The notes: generated from the sequence alone by a model not told the origin. A DNA stretch of 64,000 nt from Jacaranda mimosifolia (GCA_018894105.1 CM032123.1:8247001-8311000); one strand, 5' to 3'; positions 13,601 through 25,430 are shown, counted from the stretch's first letter. Translations and numbers: made by a program.

Positions 13601-13829
13601 AACTAGTTGTACAAGACTTTTGTATCTATCATGTAAAATAGAGTTTGCTGGGTTATTATTTGTGTTGCTTGATTGTAAATGTTGTGTATCGGGGGTAATG
13701 TATTACTAGAAGCTCATTTTCTTGAACTGGTTTCGCTTCTTTGTGGAATTAAGTCGTAATATGAGAGTGATAGTTTGATATGGGTAGCACCGTGACCCGA
13801 AGCATGTACCATTTAGGCTAGATGCTATA
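10670..13829 (+). repeat. Left LTR of the gag-only element
   Basis: A 3160-bp LTR matching 16592-19756 along its whole length with many substitutions and small indels. The start has decayed from TGTAAC to GGTAAC, and the end reads GCTATA where the right copy has GCTACA. Open frames inside (for example 11167-11403 on the minus strand and 12831-13025) are not conserved in the other copy and are not genes. Confidence 0.85.
11036..11043 (+). promoter_or_regulatory. Putative LTR TATA box (left LTR)
   Basis: TATATAAA lies 366 bp into the LTR, followed closely by a conserved leader containing CACATGCAAGCAC. The right LTR has a TATA word at the equivalent offset (368 bp), and the related solo LTR at 59363 has one 333 bp in. 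This supports it as the core promoter of the element. Confidence 0.5.
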
Positions 13830-13833
13830 GAGG

Positions 13834-13846
13834 TGGTACCAGAGCC
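13834..13846 (+). other. Primer-binding site of the gag-only element
   Basis: TGGTACCAGAGCC lies 4 bp after the left LTR. It differs by one base from TGGTATCAGAGC, the usual plant retrotransposon site complementary to the 3' end of initiator tRNA-Met. This fixes the plus-strand orientation. Confidence 0.75.
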
Positions 13847-14180
13847 TAGGTTTTCGAGGACCTAGTAACTCTGGGTATGATTCCTATAGTTGGAACTAAT
13901 GGGTCTAGTAGGAGATTAGGTTTGATTTGGGAACCATTTAGGAAGTGAACATTTCGAAAAATGTTCGATGTTAAGAGACAGGAGATTGTATCTAGGCGGC
14001 CGATCAGTATATGATTTTATTTTCTAAGGATCAAGCAGACTCTATAACCTGAAAAGGTGGATATTTAGGGAATTATATGCACACAAATGAATTTATAGAG
14101 ATGTGTGATGTAATTAAATTTTTGGATAGCTAACATAGAAGTTGATATGATATTAAAAAACAAGACTGTATAATTTCAGG

Positions 14181-14618
14181 ATGGCGGATGATCAATATGA
14201 AGGTAAGGAACAGATGGAGAATAGGGAACCTAATGAGTTAGATGACGACTTTTCAAAGCGAATGATGTACTATTGGGCCATGAGAAGGAATGAAATCGTT
14301 ATAGCAGCGATGAAGAATGATCAAGATGAGAGAAATGATGATATAGCCTGGTTGCGAAGAAATATGGAACAACTTGTGGAGAGAAAGTATGAGCTCAGAA
14401 AAAATAAAAGAGTCAAAATAGAATGGATCAAGGACTATTTTGTAGAAGCTCAAAATCATATTAATGTGGGACAGCAGTGTCCAAGTGGACTGAATATAGC
14501 TCTCCTTGTACAGATGCAGGATATTTTGGGGACTTTAGGGGGAATAGTAAACATATTAGATGAGGTAAGTGGCCTCACCAGTACGGATAGAGTAGGGCCT
14601 TTCGGTATTCATCAATAA
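14181..14618 (+). CDS. N-terminal gag-region ORF of the gag-only element
   Basis: A 145-codon open frame downstream of the primer-binding site. The product is highly charged (acidic N-terminus with EQMENREPNELDDD, then a Lys/Arg/Glu-rich helical stretch) and has no named domain that I recognise. By position it should be the N-terminal part of Gag. The Glu/Arg/Lys-rich sequence at 14619-14765, beyond its stop codon, probably continued the same protein before a frameshift or stop. It is unlikely to be functional on its own. Confidence 0.45.
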   Translation: MADDQYEGKEQMENREPNELDDDFSKRMMYYWAMRRNEIVIAAMKNDQDERNDDIAWLRRNMEQLVERKYELRKNKRVKIEWIKDYFVEAQNHINVGQQCPSGLNIALLVQMQDILGTLGGIVNILDEVSGLTSTDRVGPFGIHQ

Positions 14619-15439
14619 CGAGTTAAGGAGAAGGAAGAGAGACAGGAACAAGAGAAGAGAAATGAAGAAGTAAGAGATGGGGGAAGAAATAAGAGTGAAG
14701 AACAAGAGGCTGAAAAGGAAGGTGGGGAGATAAACATAGATTCTAAGGATTATAATGCTTAATCTGGCATTATTGATGATGAGAACTAGGGAGCTATGTA
14801 TATGTTATACACGTATGTGTTTAATAGCTTTGCTATGAGAGAATCTTGTATAAATATTAAACTTAGTATATGTTCAACTATTGGTTATTCTAAGCCTAGT
14901 TATTTTGTTCCTCTAACTATGTAGATAGTTAGCATAATAGATTTTGAATATGTAAATACTGATGTAAATGAACTGCTAATGCTAACTTAAATATGTAATG
15001 AAAATCTTATTACGTAACCTGTCAAGAGCATAGCACCTAGTGTATATTGAAAATTTTGTACTTTAGCTTATTGTGTATATATGTGTACAAAAAAGGGGGG
15101 AAAAGAGGAGTAGAAAATGATTTACTAATGTTGGGTAGCATATTTTGACCTTTGCTAACTTTGTAGGTCAAGAAGTATTACAATAATCCATGCAAGAATT
15201 GAGATAGGGATGGACTCGCATGAAGGTTCCCAAGCACATTCCCAAGCCTGAGCTAGTCGTCAAGCAAAACCAACCGGCAGACGAGCAAATGCCTAGAACT
15301 TCCAGAAAGATAAATCTTAAATCCCTAAGAAGGAAGTGTCGTTAAACCCACTAGTTGCGGGGCAACTAGTAGAGCCGATGTACACCACGTAGAAACAACT
15401 TATGCAGTATTACCAACAACAGGGGTAGGCAAAGCAAGC

Positions 15440-16020
15440 TAGGGCCAACAAAGAGTTCATCAAGGATCAGGCACTGGAGCGATTCCTCCGTCTCCGGCCT
15501 TCAAAGTTCATGGGGGAGTCCAATGACTGCAAAGCAAATGTATGGGTAAGGGTCTTGAGAAAATATTTAGTACATTGCACTATCCTGATGAGCAGAAGAT
15601 TAGGTATGCCTCATTTCTCTTAGAATAACCTACATACAATTAGTAGAAGATAGTGAATTGAATATGGGGGCTGGAAGAAACTTTGCAGACCTAAGCTAAC
15701 TTTACACATGAATTCATGGATAAATTCGTACCTCAAGTTGTTAAGAATGCCTTCAAACAGGGATTTATGGATTTGATTAAAGGGACTACATCGGTGGGCC
15801 AGTATGAAGCTACTTTTCGTAGATTGATTCAATATGCACTCCACATACTGGGAGACAAGGAACACCAGATGCGCAAGTTCATTGAGGGAATCCAGTCGGA
15901 GATCAAGCAAACCCTTATTACATGCGACCTACTGAATTACAACCGGGTTGTGAGAAAGGTATTTCAAGTGGAGTCAGAACTCAGAGAAATTCTGAAGATA
16001 GAGGAGAAAGGAAAATGAGG
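15440..16020 (+). pseudogene. Gag core domain (retrotransposon gag) remnant
   Basis: Broken frames spell a typical Ty3/gypsy capsid core: FLRLRPSKFMGES near 15490, LHYPDEQKIRYASFLLE near 15580, then stops, then THEFMDKFVPQVVKNAF from 15708 and an open frame from 15716 to 16018 (QYEATFRRLIQYALH, RKFIEGIQSEIK, VVRKVFQVESELRE). The order matches the PF03732 gag family. At least one frameshift and several stops separate the first and second halves, so this copy cannot make a full capsid protein. Confidence 0.7.
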
Positions 16021-16057
16021 AAGGGCTCTCGAACCCAAAATACTACTGGTAGGGAAC

Positions 16058-16261
16058 ATGAGTCAGGAAAGAAGTAGTCCAAGATTCGACTTGGAATGCC
16101 AAGAAAAAAATTATAGATTTTGTGGTGGCTTAAATGAGGAGTTTAAATGCTGGAAAAGGTTAGGAAAGTGTATTGCATGTGGTAACGATCATCATCTCAT
16201 CAAGAATTGCCCCAAACTCAAACCTTCCGCATCAAAGGCGTCTATAAGTAAGGGGAAATAG
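16058..16261 (+). pseudogene. Gag zinc-knuckle segment
   Basis: A 67-codon frame just downstream of the gag core contains CIACGNDHHLIKNC, a complete CX2CX4HX4C zinc knuckle of the nucleocapsid type. An upstream FCGG...FKCW remnant looks like a decayed first knuckle. A stop at 16259-16261 ends it. No protease or polymerase motif follows before the polypurine tract. Confidence 0.7.
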
Positions 16262-16577
16262 AAAATGAAAACCAATGAGTCACCGAAAATACAAGCTTGT
16301 TATGGTCTGACTGGAGAAAGCATTCCAAACCTAGATGACATGGCAAAATGTATGACTTTATATCCATAATACTACCAGTAAAGCTTATTATAACATAGTG
16401 CTGCCATTTATATCTATTTCCTTTACACCAAAATTGAATTTACACTTTAGGAATATGTCATAACAATTGAAGAAATCACGATATGGTCAAGGCAATGTGG
16501 GAACAAGAGCGTTATATGTGCTAGTATTATCGAAAGATCTTCTAGTCGCAGGTGTGAACCTGGGGACTATATTCTTT

Positions 16578-16591
16578 TAAGTGGGGAGGAT
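16578..16591 (+). other. Polypurine tract of the gag-only element
   Basis: AAGTGGGGAGGAT immediately precedes the right LTR start (TGTAACATCCC at 16592). This is the expected plus-strand primer position and supports the LTR boundary. Confidence 0.7.
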
Positions 16592-18977
16592 TGTAACATC
16601 CCTTAGATTTTGAATATGGAAAAACTTTCTGAAAATGCAAATTTTATAAAATAATTAAATTCAAATTTTAAGAGGTTTATAGCAACAAAAATAGATAGAG
16701 GATTAAAAGTACTGTATTTAAAAAAAAATTCATAGGTCTCTCTACAATATCAAGAAGTTGAGGGACTAGAAAGTTAACCAAATAGGACTTAATTGCAAAG
16801 ATTAAAGAAATCAATGGGGCCTATATATGAGTAAGAAAAGATGAGGGAGTCAATTGAGAGTATGGGGGTCAATGTTAGGTACTCAGGAAGTTGGAGGTTG
16901 AAATTGAAAGTTGAGGAAAAGTTTTGGGCAGCCGAGTGCAATTTTGAGGAAATAGAAAATATATAAAACCAAGTCCTTGCAATTGCTCAAATTTTCACAT
17001 GCAAGCACAATCACCACCCTCTCAACCCAACACCTTCTCCATTGTGGAAAATTGAAACCAAGCCAACCATTACCTTTCACTCATCCCAATGATCACACCG
17101 ATACCAAGTTAGCTACGAAACAACGGGTGAGTTGCCAAAAATTTGAGCACCAAAAGAAGCCCGCGGTGGAGGTAGCAGTCATGGTGGTTTTGGTAGCCAT
17201 TTGTCATGATCAAGAGATGGGTTTTGATGGGCTTGGCTAGAGAAGAACAAAGGTACCCTCAATTGCAAATTTGGATAACCGGAGGAAGAGCAATCGGAGA
17301 AAAATAGGGTGGCAACATTGGTGGCACAATGGTGATTTTTGGTCCAATTGATAGGCGAGATAGCAGCATAACCAAAAATCGACTGAGGGCTTTTACTAAG
17401 ATGCTTCAGCTGGTGGGGCCACTTTCAGTTCGACAATGGTATATGGCGGTGATCCAGCAACTTCAAGGCAAATTTTTTGCGGCGACAACCGACTGCATTC
17501 ATATGGATTTTGCACCATGAATTGACTCCGAACTTGGTCAATTTGGGTAAAACTCCGATTAATCGATTTCCTAATTTAATTTGATTGAATTGTTAAGCTA
17601 CTTTCTAATGTAAATATGAGTTAATTGGACGAAAATATGCAATTATAGACTGAACGATTGGACATTAATGCTGATTTCAAGTGATGTGCGGACCCAAAAC
17701 ATTAAAAAAAGCTTAATTATTGTTAACTATGTTAGTTGGTGTACTCAAAATATCTAAATTGTATAATGTTTATAAAGACTGATTATTATTAGGAAAATAT
17801 GTAAAATTCGTACGGATGATCTTAATTTAGTAATTATGGGCTTTGAATATTAAATTAGATATTATGGGTAAAAATGACATTTTGGTTTGAAAATGATGAA
17901 CCACTCGACTGATATTATTTAACTGCAGCAACCTATTTAGGAAATCAAATTCTTAGTTGATTTTAGAATTAAATTTTAATTTCTAAACCAAACCAAATGT
18001 ATGATGAATTTGGAATAATTTAAATTAGTTAAAGGTATGGGGTTGTTATAGCAAAATACGGTCATATGAGATTTAGACCAAGAATTAAAATATTAAAAAT
18101 ATTGTGCAAGGTTTAAAGGAACTAATATCATTAAAACACACCAATAATCATAATTACTATTAAAGAAATGCTAGATAATTGTATTAATGCTTATTTGTGT
18201 TTTATTGAAAGAGGTGGCGAGGACCCGAATCTCCCTAAGCAATAGAGGACTATAGTCTTTGGGACTAAGGTAAGATTATGATCTGTGTTCTTGCTAGAAA
18301 AAGAATATATCTGTTTTTGTGAACATCGACTTGTTTGTACATTCTTCGACTTATCATTACTTTTCATGACGTTGAGTCTCTTTGTTAAATCCTAATATAT
18401 ATTTTGTTTTTCTGTATTCCTCAGCCTTGCTAGCTAATTTCATGGATAGTTATATTGTCTTTCTAAAATGTCATTAGAATGATCTTGTTGACTGATTATT
18501 TTATCAGTTTCTGAACTCATTATTCTGCACTGTTATTAGAATAGTTTTGTCGACAAATTGATTTGTTATTTTTTTGAATTCGTTATATTGGTTGTCATGC
18601 GTTCTTTAGTCTTACTGGTAAAATTTTGAAATTGGTTTTGTTACTATTATGAGATGTTGATATTGTCATGCCAACTGATATGTTATGCGATTTGAGTCAT
18701 GTTGCCTTGTGTTCAGATTTGTTTGTGGCTGATTGTTTTAAAATATGATTTGCTATTGGATTTAGTTGTTAATAAGATCCTTGGGAATGCCCATGAGAAG
18801 TTTAGACCCGAAGGGACGCTACACGAAGTAGGGCATGAGATAAGGATTAGAAAGATGGCCGAGCGGAATGGATCGATGGTGGGGTCTCCCAAACTAGTAC
18901 CCACTAGAGATCTTGTCTCATAAGTAGTTGGGGATTAACTGTCTGTGAGCAAAGGATCAGCATGCAGTCAACCATGT

Positions 18978-19012
<35 letters not shown>

Positions 19013-19756
19013 TTTGTTCGAGTCGAGCACTCAAAATTTGGAAGGATAAGGACTTTGTTTCCATATTGATCTATGGGAGTCATAAGGTTGGAGACCCTTC
19101 CCCAACAACTACATATGATATGTTTTGTCTTATCTCCTTTATTGATTCATTTCTCAACTTATGTTATCTGGGTCTATTAGTATCAATTCCTGTTAAAAAG
19201 TACTTAGTTTACTACGAGCGCTTTTATGAGTAAATTGCTTTGCTTTGATCTCTTTCAAAGGATCTTAGTTACTTTCTTCTTATTCGATATATTTATAACT
19301 AAACTATTTACTGTCCACCTCACTAAGTCATTAGGACTTATACCTCTCCCATGATCTTGGTTCTTTCCTTAGATAGGTGTTAATAGACAACGGACGTTCC
19401 ACTTGCACATTTGTATATAGTGAACATAGTTTTGCTGGCAGGTTGCCAGTTGTATAAGATTATTGGACTTGTTATGTAAATTATAGCTTGCTAAGTTTGA
19501 ATTTTGTTTAATTTTGATGACTTGTGAAACTAGTTGTACAAGGCTTTTGTATCTAATATGTAAACCATAGTTTGCTAGGTTGTTATTTGTGTTGCTTGAT
19601 CGTAAGTGTTGTGTATCGGAGGTAATCTACTGCTAGTAGCTCATTTTCTTAAAGTGTTTTTGCTCCTTTGCGGTATTAAATCATAATATGAGAGTGATGA
19701 TTTGATATGGGTAGCACATGGACCCAAAGCAGGCACCACTTGAGACGAGCGCTACA
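16592..19756 (+). repeat. Right LTR of the gag-only element
   Basis: A 3165-bp LTR with intact TG...CA ends (TGTAAC...GCTACA), colinear with the left LTR. It has a TATA word at 16960-16967 and a (TG)n run near 18989-19012, longer than in the left copy. The open frames at 16977-17240, 18699-18923 and similar are not conserved between the two LTRs. Confidence 0.85.
16960..16967 (+). promoter_or_regulatory. Putative LTR TATA box (right LTR)
   Basis: TATATAAA lies 368 bp from the LTR start, the same offset as in the left LTR. It is followed by the same CACATGCAAGCAC leader word. Confidence 0.45.
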
Positions 19757-21743
19757 ATTATAATTCCATTTTCATTTTTTACTCTTATTTCTCCAAAAAC
19801 TAAATCTCATCTTTTTTTTTTTTTTTTTGGAAAACGAAAAATTGAGAACTATCCCACAAGCATTCACTCTATACTTTGTCATTTTATTTTTCTCTTCCCT
19901 AATATTTTCATTTTCTCGTTAAAAGCTTTAAGCCAAACATAATATTAATTAAATGTACAACTTCTTTGTTTAAATGTACTAGTATATTAAGTAAAATGTA
20001 TTAGTATATAAACATCATTAGAAAAAAAATGTACTAGTATATTACGTATGACTTTTAATATAAAATATTATATATTTCATGAAGCTCTAGTTAAACTTTG
20101 TGCCAAGGACGGTACAATTTTTTGTTTTTTCTTCCCCTTTTTGTAAAATATAAATAGTAATATAATTATACTGTAATTAAAAAACATAAGAAAAGTTAAA
20201 GTATTGAAACAATTTTTGTAAAATATAATTTCTTAATAAGAACACATCAAATTAATTGAGGTTTAATTTTAGGCAAACCCGAATAAGAACATCTAACCGA
20301 ATACTAAATTTTTTAAAAAAAATTAACCGAATTCGATTCGGTATTCAATTCACACCATATTTTCAGTTTCAGTTCGATTTGGTTGATTTACCAAACTATG
20401 AACAACCCTACAGTGAGTGAAAATGAAGTTTTGTTTAATTTTATTTTGACGAAAATATAAATTTTATGCTAAATAGCTTTTAAGTTTTTTATTTGATTAG
20501 TAATGTCATGTTAGATTTTTATGTCATTCTTTATCTGATAAGTTATTTTTATGTTATTCTTTATTTAATAATTAAAAAAATGTTTATAATTGAAATAATT
20601 AGTTAAAGTTAAAAATATAAAGACTTTTAATTGGTCGTTTGATAATATGAAATGATCATAATTTTTTAATAATATTTTGGGAGGAGAAAAATAGATTTTG
20701 GATAGAATATTTTATTTTTTTTGATAAGTTATTTGATTTTGTTTTGGAAAAATGAAAACAAAGGGTTGAGATAAGCATAAATGCAAACATAGCCAAAGAG
20801 TTTAACTTAATGAATTATAAGAAGAAAAACAAGTATAGTTTAAAAAGAAAAAAGAAAAAAAGAAAAAGTAGAAGACAAGTATTTTAATTCAATTTCTTAA
20901 CTTGATATTTTTACAATAATTGCAAACAAGATAATTGAATGATATATCGGTCATAGGAAAATACAACTATATTCTATCAGTAATTAAGGAAAATCTTCTG
21001 AATTGTTTAAGAATAAAATTGCAGTGAGGTGGGAATATTATTTTGTAGAGTCCAACCATCAACCCTACTCAATTTAACACTTGGAACATATTATGTGAAC
21101 TTGTCATTGTTGTAATTACTTGCTACATAAAATTAATTTTGTCATTATATTAAGAGTATTGAAACAGTAGCCATGGCTATATAAAATTATCATAAGTTAG
21201 TATATTTAATTACCAATATTTGATATTTTGATATTATTGTTTGTGCTTAGTGAGTTTGAAAGTCTGAATATAGTAATTAATATGTAATTACCCGTCTTCA
21301 AATCAACAATTTTTATCAATAAATTTAAATTATTATTTCATCTATAATTTCTTTTTCTTTTTCTTTTTTTTTTTCCTTTGTAGAGTAAGTGAAATGTCCC
21401 CCGCCCCCCATCACCCCCCTTATGTACGTGCGTAAACAGATCTGGGCCATTCAATTTTTTTCTAGTTCAGTGCTTTTATAGTTTTATTCCAATTATTTCT
21501 TTATGGGTTAATGCAGAAGTCCCATCCATCAAGTTAAGGAGATTTTCAGGTTAAATATTAGGTTTTTCAATAATGGATTAAGAATAATGACAGATCCATT
21601 TAACTCGAACTACAAATCTGACTAATTTTTATTATTCTTTGACCAATCATTGAAAAAAAATTATATATTCCTAATCCATTGAAATATTTCACATTATGAT
21701 GTGACATTTTGACATTGATAGATGACCCTAACAAAAATATTAA
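19757..21743. other. AT-rich intergenic stretch
   Basis: No gene is supported. At 20270-20410 is a short block rich in AACCGAAT / TTCGGTAT words, ending TTCATAGTTTGG-like on the reverse strand next to TAGGGTTG. It may be a small hAT-like remnant, but its ends and target duplication do not match well. A C-rich tract occurs near 21400-21418. Confidence 0.4.
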
Positions 21744-22068
21744 GGGAGTGTTTGGTCATGTTTTCCTAAAGCAATATTATTTTAAGAAAATATAACCGAA
21801 TATATCTATATTTTTCATTCAAAACGCACATTCTTCACAATATATATATATTATTATTATTCTAGTGTTTAAAAAATCACTCAATTCTATTTTTGCTCCA
21901 AAAATCTAAAAAAAAAATATTAATTTGACTACTACAGTAAAAAATATCCCCCCAAAACATAAATAAGCATATTGAAAAACAACTTTCAAATTTTTCAATG
22001 ATTCATTCCCTCAAAATATATAATAAATACATAATAAAATAAAATAAAAAACATAATCAAACATTTCC
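21744..22068. mobile_element. Tourist-like (PIF/Harbinger) MITE
   Basis: A 325-bp element bounded by TAA on both sides (21741-21743 and 22069-22071). The left end is GGGAGTGTTTGGTCATGTTT and the reverse-complemented right end is GGAAATGTTTGATTATGTTT. The 3-bp target and the TGTTTGG-type termini fit Tourist MITEs. It is noncoding. Confidence 0.7.
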
Positions 22069-22492
22069 TAAGATACACATTCAACAAGACACAAGTGCTG
22101 GAGGACCGCAATGTTTATCATATCAGGACAACTTTCACTTAAGTTATACTTAATGATTTGTTTCATGCGCTGAAGACCCAAATAATTATTTGAAATACAA
22201 ACAAACAAAAAAAATCATATTAATTAATTAATTATTAGATAATTATATTTAGTAAATAATATAATATATAAATTTTAAGATACAATTAAAAAAAAGTGTT
22301 GGCAGTTTAATTAGCAATTGAGAAATAAGATATCTTTTCAATGAAATATAAAAGAGGGAATAGTATTAATTATTGTGTTGCAAATTTTTTGTATTCTTTA
22401 TCCATCATTTTTATTTATAATTTCATATCAAACCTTCTCCACGTCGTGGACATTTGTCACTGCAAAAATAATTAATTGCCTAAATATAATAA
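22069..22492. other. Short AT-rich stretch, no gene
   Basis: AT-rich sequence between two mobile elements; no coding or RNA signal is supported. Confidence 0.4.
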
Positions 22493-22929
22493 TAGGACAA
22501 ATTGCATTTTACCCCCATGAAAATGAAAGAGCAAAAAATCTCTTTATTAAAAAAAAAAAAAAAGGGCAACGAACCTCCTTATGATTTTAAAAAATACGCA
22601 TACTGCTTCCCCTTCATGACTTGCCGCAGTTTAGCCATAATTTCAATGTATAAAGACTATACTACCCCTAATTCCTTCATATATTTTTAATTTTATTTAT
22701 TTATTCTTTTTAAATATATTTTTATATATCTTTTTTTATCTTCTTTATATCAATTTTTTATTTTTAAATTTAAAAATAATTTTTTTTATTTATTCATCTG
22801 TCTATTTATTCTTTGTTATTTATATATATCATATATACAAATATAATATAAAAAACATAATATAATAAACATAAACATATAAATACATAAATATATAATC
22901 TAATAAACATAATAAAATATATAATATAA

Positions 22930-23675
22930 TACATTATAAATACATAAATATATTTATGTATATATTTATACATAATATATATTAATAAATAAACATTTTA
23001 TATTATATTTTATATAATAAATCCCACCCCATCTTAAAATTTTATCTATAAAATTTAAATAACTTTTGTTTATATCTTTTTTCTTTCTAATTATTTATTT
23101 CAAATTAAATATTATATATATTTATGAAAATATATAATATATTTATATACATATATATTTTATAAGATATTTATGTTTATATATTTATTTCATATATATA
23201 TTATCATATATATAATATATACATTATAACACATAATAATATATAATACATATATGACAATAATATATATATATATATAATTATTTAATAACATACCCAT
23301 TATATTATAAATACATAAATTTATTTATGTATATATTTATACATAATATATATTAATAAATAAATATTTTATATTATATTTTATATAATAAACCCCACCC
23401 CATCTTAAAATTTTATCTATAAAATTTAAATAACTTTTGTTTATATCTTTTTTCTTTCTAATTATTTATTTCAAATTAAATATTATATATATTTATGAAA
23501 ATATATAATATATTTATATACATATATATTTTATAAGATATTTATGTTTATATATTTATTATCATATATATATATATATATATGATAATATATATAATAA
23601 TATATACATTATAACACATAATAATATATAATACATATGTGATAATAATATATATATATATAATTATTTAATAAC
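22930..23675. repeat. 371-bp AT-rich tandem duplication
   Basis: Two successive copies of a ~370-bp unit. The word CCCACCCCATCTTAAAATTT starts at 23023 in the first copy and 23394 in the second, giving a 371-bp period. The copies are nearly identical, including the stretch TTTATCTATAAAATTTAAAT, which implies a recent duplication. Much of the rest is (TA)n-like. Confidence 0.7.
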
Positions 23676-23681
23676 ATACCC

Positions 23682-23960
23682 CCCAACCCCAACCCCCACC
23701 TCGTCTCCCCAAACCTTACAGGCTGCCATGGCAGCATTGTGGCCAGATTAGGCCAGATCGGGCCACTGACTGCCATGGCAGTATAGCCATGGTGGCCGTG
23801 TTTGGCCGCCATCTTTTTTTTTTTTTTTTTTAATATTCTCCATGGCTACCTTTGTAGGTAGCCATGGCAGTGTTCGTCGATAGCCATGGCCACCGCTCGC
23901 GTGGTGGGGGAGGATTGGGTGGGTTGATGGTGGTGGGGGCTAGGTTTCTATATATATATG
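23682..23960. other. GC-rich island with repeated GCCATGGC palindromes
   Basis: An abrupt GC-rich block in AT-rich DNA. A C-rich leader (CCCCCCAACCCC) is followed by at least five occurrences of CCATGG, mostly within GCCATGGC or GCCATGGCAG, then a T-run at 23814-23832, and finally a G-rich end (GGTGGTGGGGG). The minus-strand frame 23609-23812 crosses it but has no recognisable domain. Its role is unknown; it may be a captured genomic fragment or a low-complexity CpG island inside the mobile element. Confidence 0.5.
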
Positions 23961-24189
23961 TGTGTGTGTGTGTGTATAAATATGTATATATAAATATATA
24001 TATATAACTATATATTGTGTATATATAAATATATTTTATATCTTATATTTTTTTATAAATAGAAATAATATGAACCTTTAATTTTTTTTCAATAGATCCC
24101 ACGGTTGACATTGATGAGATAAATTGACATTTCAACAATAAAAACCTAGAATCAACTGCACTCCTTCGCGCGTGATTTGCATTGTGGGA

Positions 24190-25045
24190 TGAATAAGAGT
24201 GTAAACAGATATTAAACGGATCGGATACATTGTTTTCATATTCGTATTCATTTAACTTTTCGAATATTCGGATACGAATACGAATACGAATTTGATGGAT
24301 ATTTAAAATTAATATCCAAATTCGTATCTGTCGGATATCGATCGGATTCAGATATATCGAATAGATTCAGATATATCCGTATTCGATTACAATTATTTAG
24401 ATACATTCATATTTTATTAAACTTATCCGTAGTGAAATTATTATTTTATATTCATATTCGATTATAATTATTTAGATATCCATTTACGAATATCTAAATA
24501 CGTGAATCTATGAACCTATAACAAATACGTATTTTAATTAATAGAAGGAACCATATAATTTCATTAAAATGAAAGCAATCAAACAAATAGCATAATTTCT
24601 AATTAATAATTGACTTCATAATTGATTATTAGTACTTATTAATAATAATGGCATTTAAATATATTAATTATAAAATTAACCAACAATAATTATGTTGATT
24701 AACTTTATTTTTCAATTTTTTCTCTATATTACAATAATTTTTTAAATTTGTTCTTTTTTTTTCCTAATTCTTCAATTACAATTTATATATATACACATAT
24801 GAATTATGAGATTTCTATTGAAAAATATAAATAATATATTATTTAATAAATATATATACATATATATTTGAATCAGATATTAAACAGATCGAATAAGCAT
24901 TTACCATATCCGTATTCATTTATAATAGGATATCTACAAATCGAATACGAATAATATCCACTTTAAACGGATACGAATAAATTTTGTATAAACAAATACG
25001 AATGCAAACGGTATACGAATTTTCGAATATTCATTTACAGCCGCA
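24190..25045. mobile_element. Nested inverted-repeat element with CGGATACGAATACG-type words
   Basis: The left arm (GTGTAAACAGATATTAAACG, then CGGATACGAATACGAATACG) and the reverse complement of the right arm (CTGTAAATGAATATTCG, then GAATACGGATATGG) carry the same family of words. The GTGTAAAC-type terminus resembles hAT-like MITEs. It lies inside the right half of the larger TIR element. Exact boundaries are uncertain. Confidence 0.45.
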
Positions 25046-25430
25046 GGGATGGAGTGGGTAATTTGCTACTATTTGAAAAACATAAAGGGAGAACACTGCC
25101 TATTTTTCTTCATAAGGGAATTTTTTTGCTCTTTTCCATTTTCACATGAGTAAAACCTAATTTGCCCTATATCTAACAAAAAATATACATAACTTTTGAG
25201 AGACTTTAGGGTTCACCTGTCCACCAAAACATTGAAGCACTAACACAAATTTTTTGTTGTAATGTATGTAAAGTTATACCAACAATAATCATTTTTACAA
25301 AAATATTTGTGTTTAGATACACCAGTAGAGCTTGCTATACTAATGGCTTTTAATAGCACTACTAGATCAGATATCCTGTTAAGTTGACATCTCAGAAAAC
25401 TTTATAAGACCAAAAACGGTTTGATGAGAA

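Larger units (their letters stand above)
10670..19756 (+). mobile_element. Gag-only LTR retrotransposon (TR-GAG type, Ty3/gypsy-like)
   Basis: A complete but decayed LTR element on the plus strand. The left LTR is 10670-13829, the internal region 13830-16591 and the right LTR 16592-19756. Flanking pentamers are ATTAC (left) and ATTAT (right), a near-perfect 5-bp target duplication. A primer-binding site follows the left LTR and a polypurine tract precedes the right LTR. The ~2.76-kb internal region encodes only gag-like sequence: no protease, reverse transcriptase, RNase H or integrase motif was found. The layout fits terminal-repeat retrotransposons with a GAG domain, which depend on enzymes from autonomous relatives. 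The large LTRs and gag style suggest a Tekay/Del-like lineage; that is inference. Confidence 0.8.
22493..25169. mobile_element. Composite 2.7-kb TIR element downstream of the FKBP gene
   Basis: The left end (TAGGACAAATTGCATTTTAC) and the reverse complement of the right end (TAGGGCAAATTAGGTTTTAC) match, and the similarity continues inward for about 130 bp: ATGAAAATG, AGAGCAAAAAA, a CTTATGA word, and finally a GCCGCAG / CTGCGGC word. The flanks TATAATAA and TATCTAAC do not give a convincing target duplication. Inside are a 371-bp tandem duplication of AT-rich sequence, a GC-rich island and another nested inverted-repeat element. No transposase is recognised. Confidence 0.6.

Noticed and set aside
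18989..19233. Open frame beginning MCVCVCVF
   Set aside because: It is translation of a (TG)n microsatellite plus LTR sequence.
20270..20410. Possible hAT-like remnant with AACCGAAT words
   Set aside because: Termini do not pair convincingly and the 8-bp flanks differ.
23609..23812. 67-codon minus-strand frame through the GC island
   Set aside because: Driven by GCCATGGC repeats and TA repeats; no recognisable protein. Kept only as a possible captured fragment in the findings.
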